Assembly: GCF_014696825.1 (NCBI RefSeq)
Contig: NZ_JACJQU010000002.1
Span: forward strand, 496,001-560,000
DNA: 64,000 bases
Origin: Anabaena sphaerica FACHB-251
Lineage (GTDB): Bacteria > Cyanobacteriota > Cyanobacteriia > Cyanobacteriales > Nostocaceae
Direction of reading: 5' to 3'
Under the pieces are notes generated by a model that saw only the letters and a list, made by a program, of their open reading frames with translations, ran no database searches and was not told the DNA's origin. The translations under genes were made by a program, and so were the position numbers. Below, one piece after another: positions 62,291 to 64,000 of the stretch. Each line of letters begins with the position of its first letter. The stretch's first letter is position 1.

Positions 62291-64000
62291 TTAAACAGTG
62301 AAGTAATTATTGGGTGTTAATGTTTCAGTAGTCACGGTATCCAGTTTTCCTAACAGCTGAATCAACAAGTCACTATTGGCATTAAAACCAGTCAAGCCAT
62401 CATTAACTGACAGATAAGTTTTTTGATTCCAACCTAAGAATACCGCTTGATTGACATCTAATGCTTGATTTCCCAGAGTGTTGGGATCAACATCAGTATA
62501 AACAGCATCAAGGGCTGCACCCAAGGTAGAATAAGTCTTTCTTGACAAAATCCCAGCATTGAATACGGCTGTGGGTAGATTATTTAGGACAATGCGATCA
62601 CCTCCGGTGGGCGGAACGCCATCGCCCTCTTCCGGGTTAAAATCATGAATTAGATCACTCTTTCCTAAAATTGAATCACTAAAATCCTGATAGATAAAGA
62701 AATCTGCATCATTACCACCGACGAGAATATCTTTACCATGACCACCATTGATGCGATCGCTACCATTGAGTCCCAAAATAATATCATTACCATTAAGTCC
62801 TGAAATCCTATCATCATCTTGACGACCGATGAGAATATCAGCACGATGAGAACCAATGATAGTTAAACCTGAAGGCGTATCATCAACATCGTTAATGGTA
62901 ACAGTCAATTCCTGCTCGTAAATCAAATTACTTTGGTCAGTAGTCCGCACGCGAATACTGTAACTAGACTGAGACTCAAAATCTGGAGAAACATTGAGCA
63001 AAAGTTGGTTATTGCTAATCGTAAATGCACCATTATCAGTGCTTCCGTTTCCAGTTACTAAACTGTAAGTATGGGAATCATTCAAATTAGGATCAATAGT
63101 TGTGAAAGTTCCTACTACAGTACCAACAGGAACATTTTCACTTACACTACTTTCACTGAGGTTAATGTTAGTGGGATTTTGAGCAGTGTAGAGATTCAAT
63201 CCTACAATAACCGGATCATGGTCAGAAGCACGGAATTGATCAGGATTATATAAACTGGTTTGTTGTCCTCCTGATTTAAACTCAGTGTTATAGTCTAAAA
63301 CATTTGGTTCATCGGCGTTAATATGCCATTTTTCCGCCCCCGTCACCTGTGCTGCTAAACTGCCAGTAGCTAAAGCATGATCCAAAGAACCCCACTGTCC
63401 ATTAAAGACGTAAGAATAAGAGGTATCAGCAAGCAGATTGGTATATCCTGCATTTGCCAGAGTTGTCAACGGATCTTCTTGAGCATAGGCGTTGAGGTCG
63501 CCTAAAATCAAGTAATCAGAGTCAGATGTACCTGTGGGGTTTGTCGCTAACCATGCAGCTAAATCTTCAGATGCACGGGTACGAGTACCATTAGATAAAC
63601 CTTGACCATCTCCCGCATCAGCATCACCCACACCTCCAGCACTTGAACCTTTAGATTTAAAGTGATTAACAACGGCTGTAAATTGTTCACCAGTCGAGTT
63701 TTGTGAGAAAGTCTGCGCTAGAGGTTTGCGGTTATTATTATCAAATGCTCCTTGTCCGAAACCGTTAGCTACTGTCACTGCTGAACCAATGGGAGTAACT
63801 TGACCGGGTTTGTAAATCATCCCCACCGCAATTTCATCAGTTCCTAGTTGGGAAATCCCCGGATTGATAAAAGCATAAGTTCCCGCACCAGCAACGTCAT
63901 TGAGTCCATTAACTAAATCTTGAATCGCACTGGTAGAACCATAACCATCATTTTCTATTTCCATTAATCCGAGAACATCAGTCCCAGAGTTGATAATGGC
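62291..64000 (-). CDS. secreted EEP-family nuclease with cadherin-like and RTX repeats, 5' end outside window
   Basis: The frame stays open to the right edge, so only the C-terminal about 570 residues are seen. The endonuclease/exonuclease/phosphatase domain shows VLGLMEIEN at its start, ILGDLNAY and ASDHDPVIVGL at its end (catalytic D and H). A cadherin-like beta domain (about 265-365) follows, then RTX nonapeptides such as GLNGNDIIL and GGHGKDILV (calcium-binding, type I secretion signal type) and a C-terminal beta-rich tail. It resembles ExeM/NucH-type extracellular nucleases. It probably degrades extracellular DNA for phosphate or nutrients. Confidence 0.9.
   Translation of the reverse strand, partial: AIINSGTDVLGLMEIENDGYGSTSAIQDLVNGLNDVAGAGTYAFINPGISQLGTDEIAVGMIYKPGQVTPIGSAVTVANGFGQGAFDNNNRKPLAQTFSQNSTGEQFTAVVNHFKSKGSSAGGVGDADAGDGQGLSNGTRTRASEDLAAWLATNPTGTSDSDYLILGDLNAYAQEDPLTTLANAGYTNLLADTSYSYVFNGQWGSLDHALATGSLAAQVTGAEKWHINADEPNVLDYNTEFKSGGQQTSLYNPDQFRASDHDPVIVGLNLYTAQNPTNINLSESSVSENVPVGTVVGTFTTIDPNLNDSHTYSLVTGNGSTDNGAFTISNNQLLLNVSPDFESQSSYSIRVRTTDQSNLIYEQELTVTINDVDDTPSGLTIIGSHRADILIGRQDDDRISGLNGNDIILGLNGSDRINGGHGKDILVGGNDADFFIYQDFSDSILGKSDLIHDFNPEEGDGVPPTGGDRIVLNNLPTAVFNAGILSRKTYSTLGAALDAVYTDVDPNTLGNQALDVNQAVFLGWNQKTYLSVNDGLTGFNANSDLLIQLLGKLDTVTTETLTPNNYFTV

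Overview
The window looks like chromosomal DNA of a filamentous, probably heterocyst-forming (Nostocales-type) cyanobacterium. The evidence is the abundance of the HIP1 octamer GCGATCGC, heptanucleotide tandem repeats of the STRR kind, photosynthesis genes (magnesium chelatase ChlD, a high-light-inducible protein, a ferrochelatase carrying a chlorophyll-binding tail), TPR Ser/Thr kinases, a group 3 sigma factor, and many short palindromic MITE- or REP-like elements between genes. No tRNA, rRNA or CRISPR array was recognised.

Layout. 0-8 kb: a DUF2157/GDYXXLXY membrane pair, protease SppA, type 2 IPP isomerase, a DUF937 protein translationally coupled to a sensor histidine kinase. 8-20 kb: a membrane GTPase, two convergent Ser/Thr kinases with altered catalytic loops, a rhomboid that has lost its catalytic residues, a REP-associated transposase with a REP hairpin inside its own coding sequence, a 1017-residue membrane protein built of about eight repeats, and an Hli protein. 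20-28 kb: an ArsB/NhaD-type transporter, a universal stress protein, a nitrate/bicarbonate-type ABC transporter, and RNase III. The stress protein and the ABC operon each follow a c-di-AMP (ydaO-yuaA) riboswitch on the minus strand.

28.7-41.8 kb is an eleven-gene minus-strand exopolysaccharide locus of the Wzx/Wzy type. In transcription order it encodes an Alg14/PssD-like and an Alg13/PssE-like half-glycosyltransferase, a Wzc-like chain-length kinase, Wzy polymerase, GT2, two GT4, Wzx flippase, GT4, a GH10 xylanase-like hydrolase and an acyltransferase. A divergent GT2 lies upstream. No initiating phosphoglycosyltransferase or outer-membrane exporter is present, so those must be encoded elsewhere. 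A near-perfect palindrome about 40 bp ahead of the first gene recurs upstream of the sigma-factor gene at 48 kb.

43.6-44.6 kb is a gene graveyard: a Uma2-family nuclease gene broken by a nonsense codon and by a 93-bp MITE with a 6-bp target duplication, next to a response-regulator gene with an in-frame amber codon. 44.7-57 kb is mostly housekeeping (chlD, sigma factor, purB, DUF4126, hemH, a methyltransferase, DUF29, argJ, gatB) with many palindromic repeats and one candidate small RNA before argJ.

57.2-60.3 kb holds an AT-rich divergent pair: a STAND/NB-ARC NTPase and a DNA methyltransferase fused to an Mrr-like nuclease domain. This is a plausible defence module and the most likely place for an undescribed system. 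The window ends with a B12-binding radical SAM enzyme and the C-terminal part of a secreted RTX-type nuclease.
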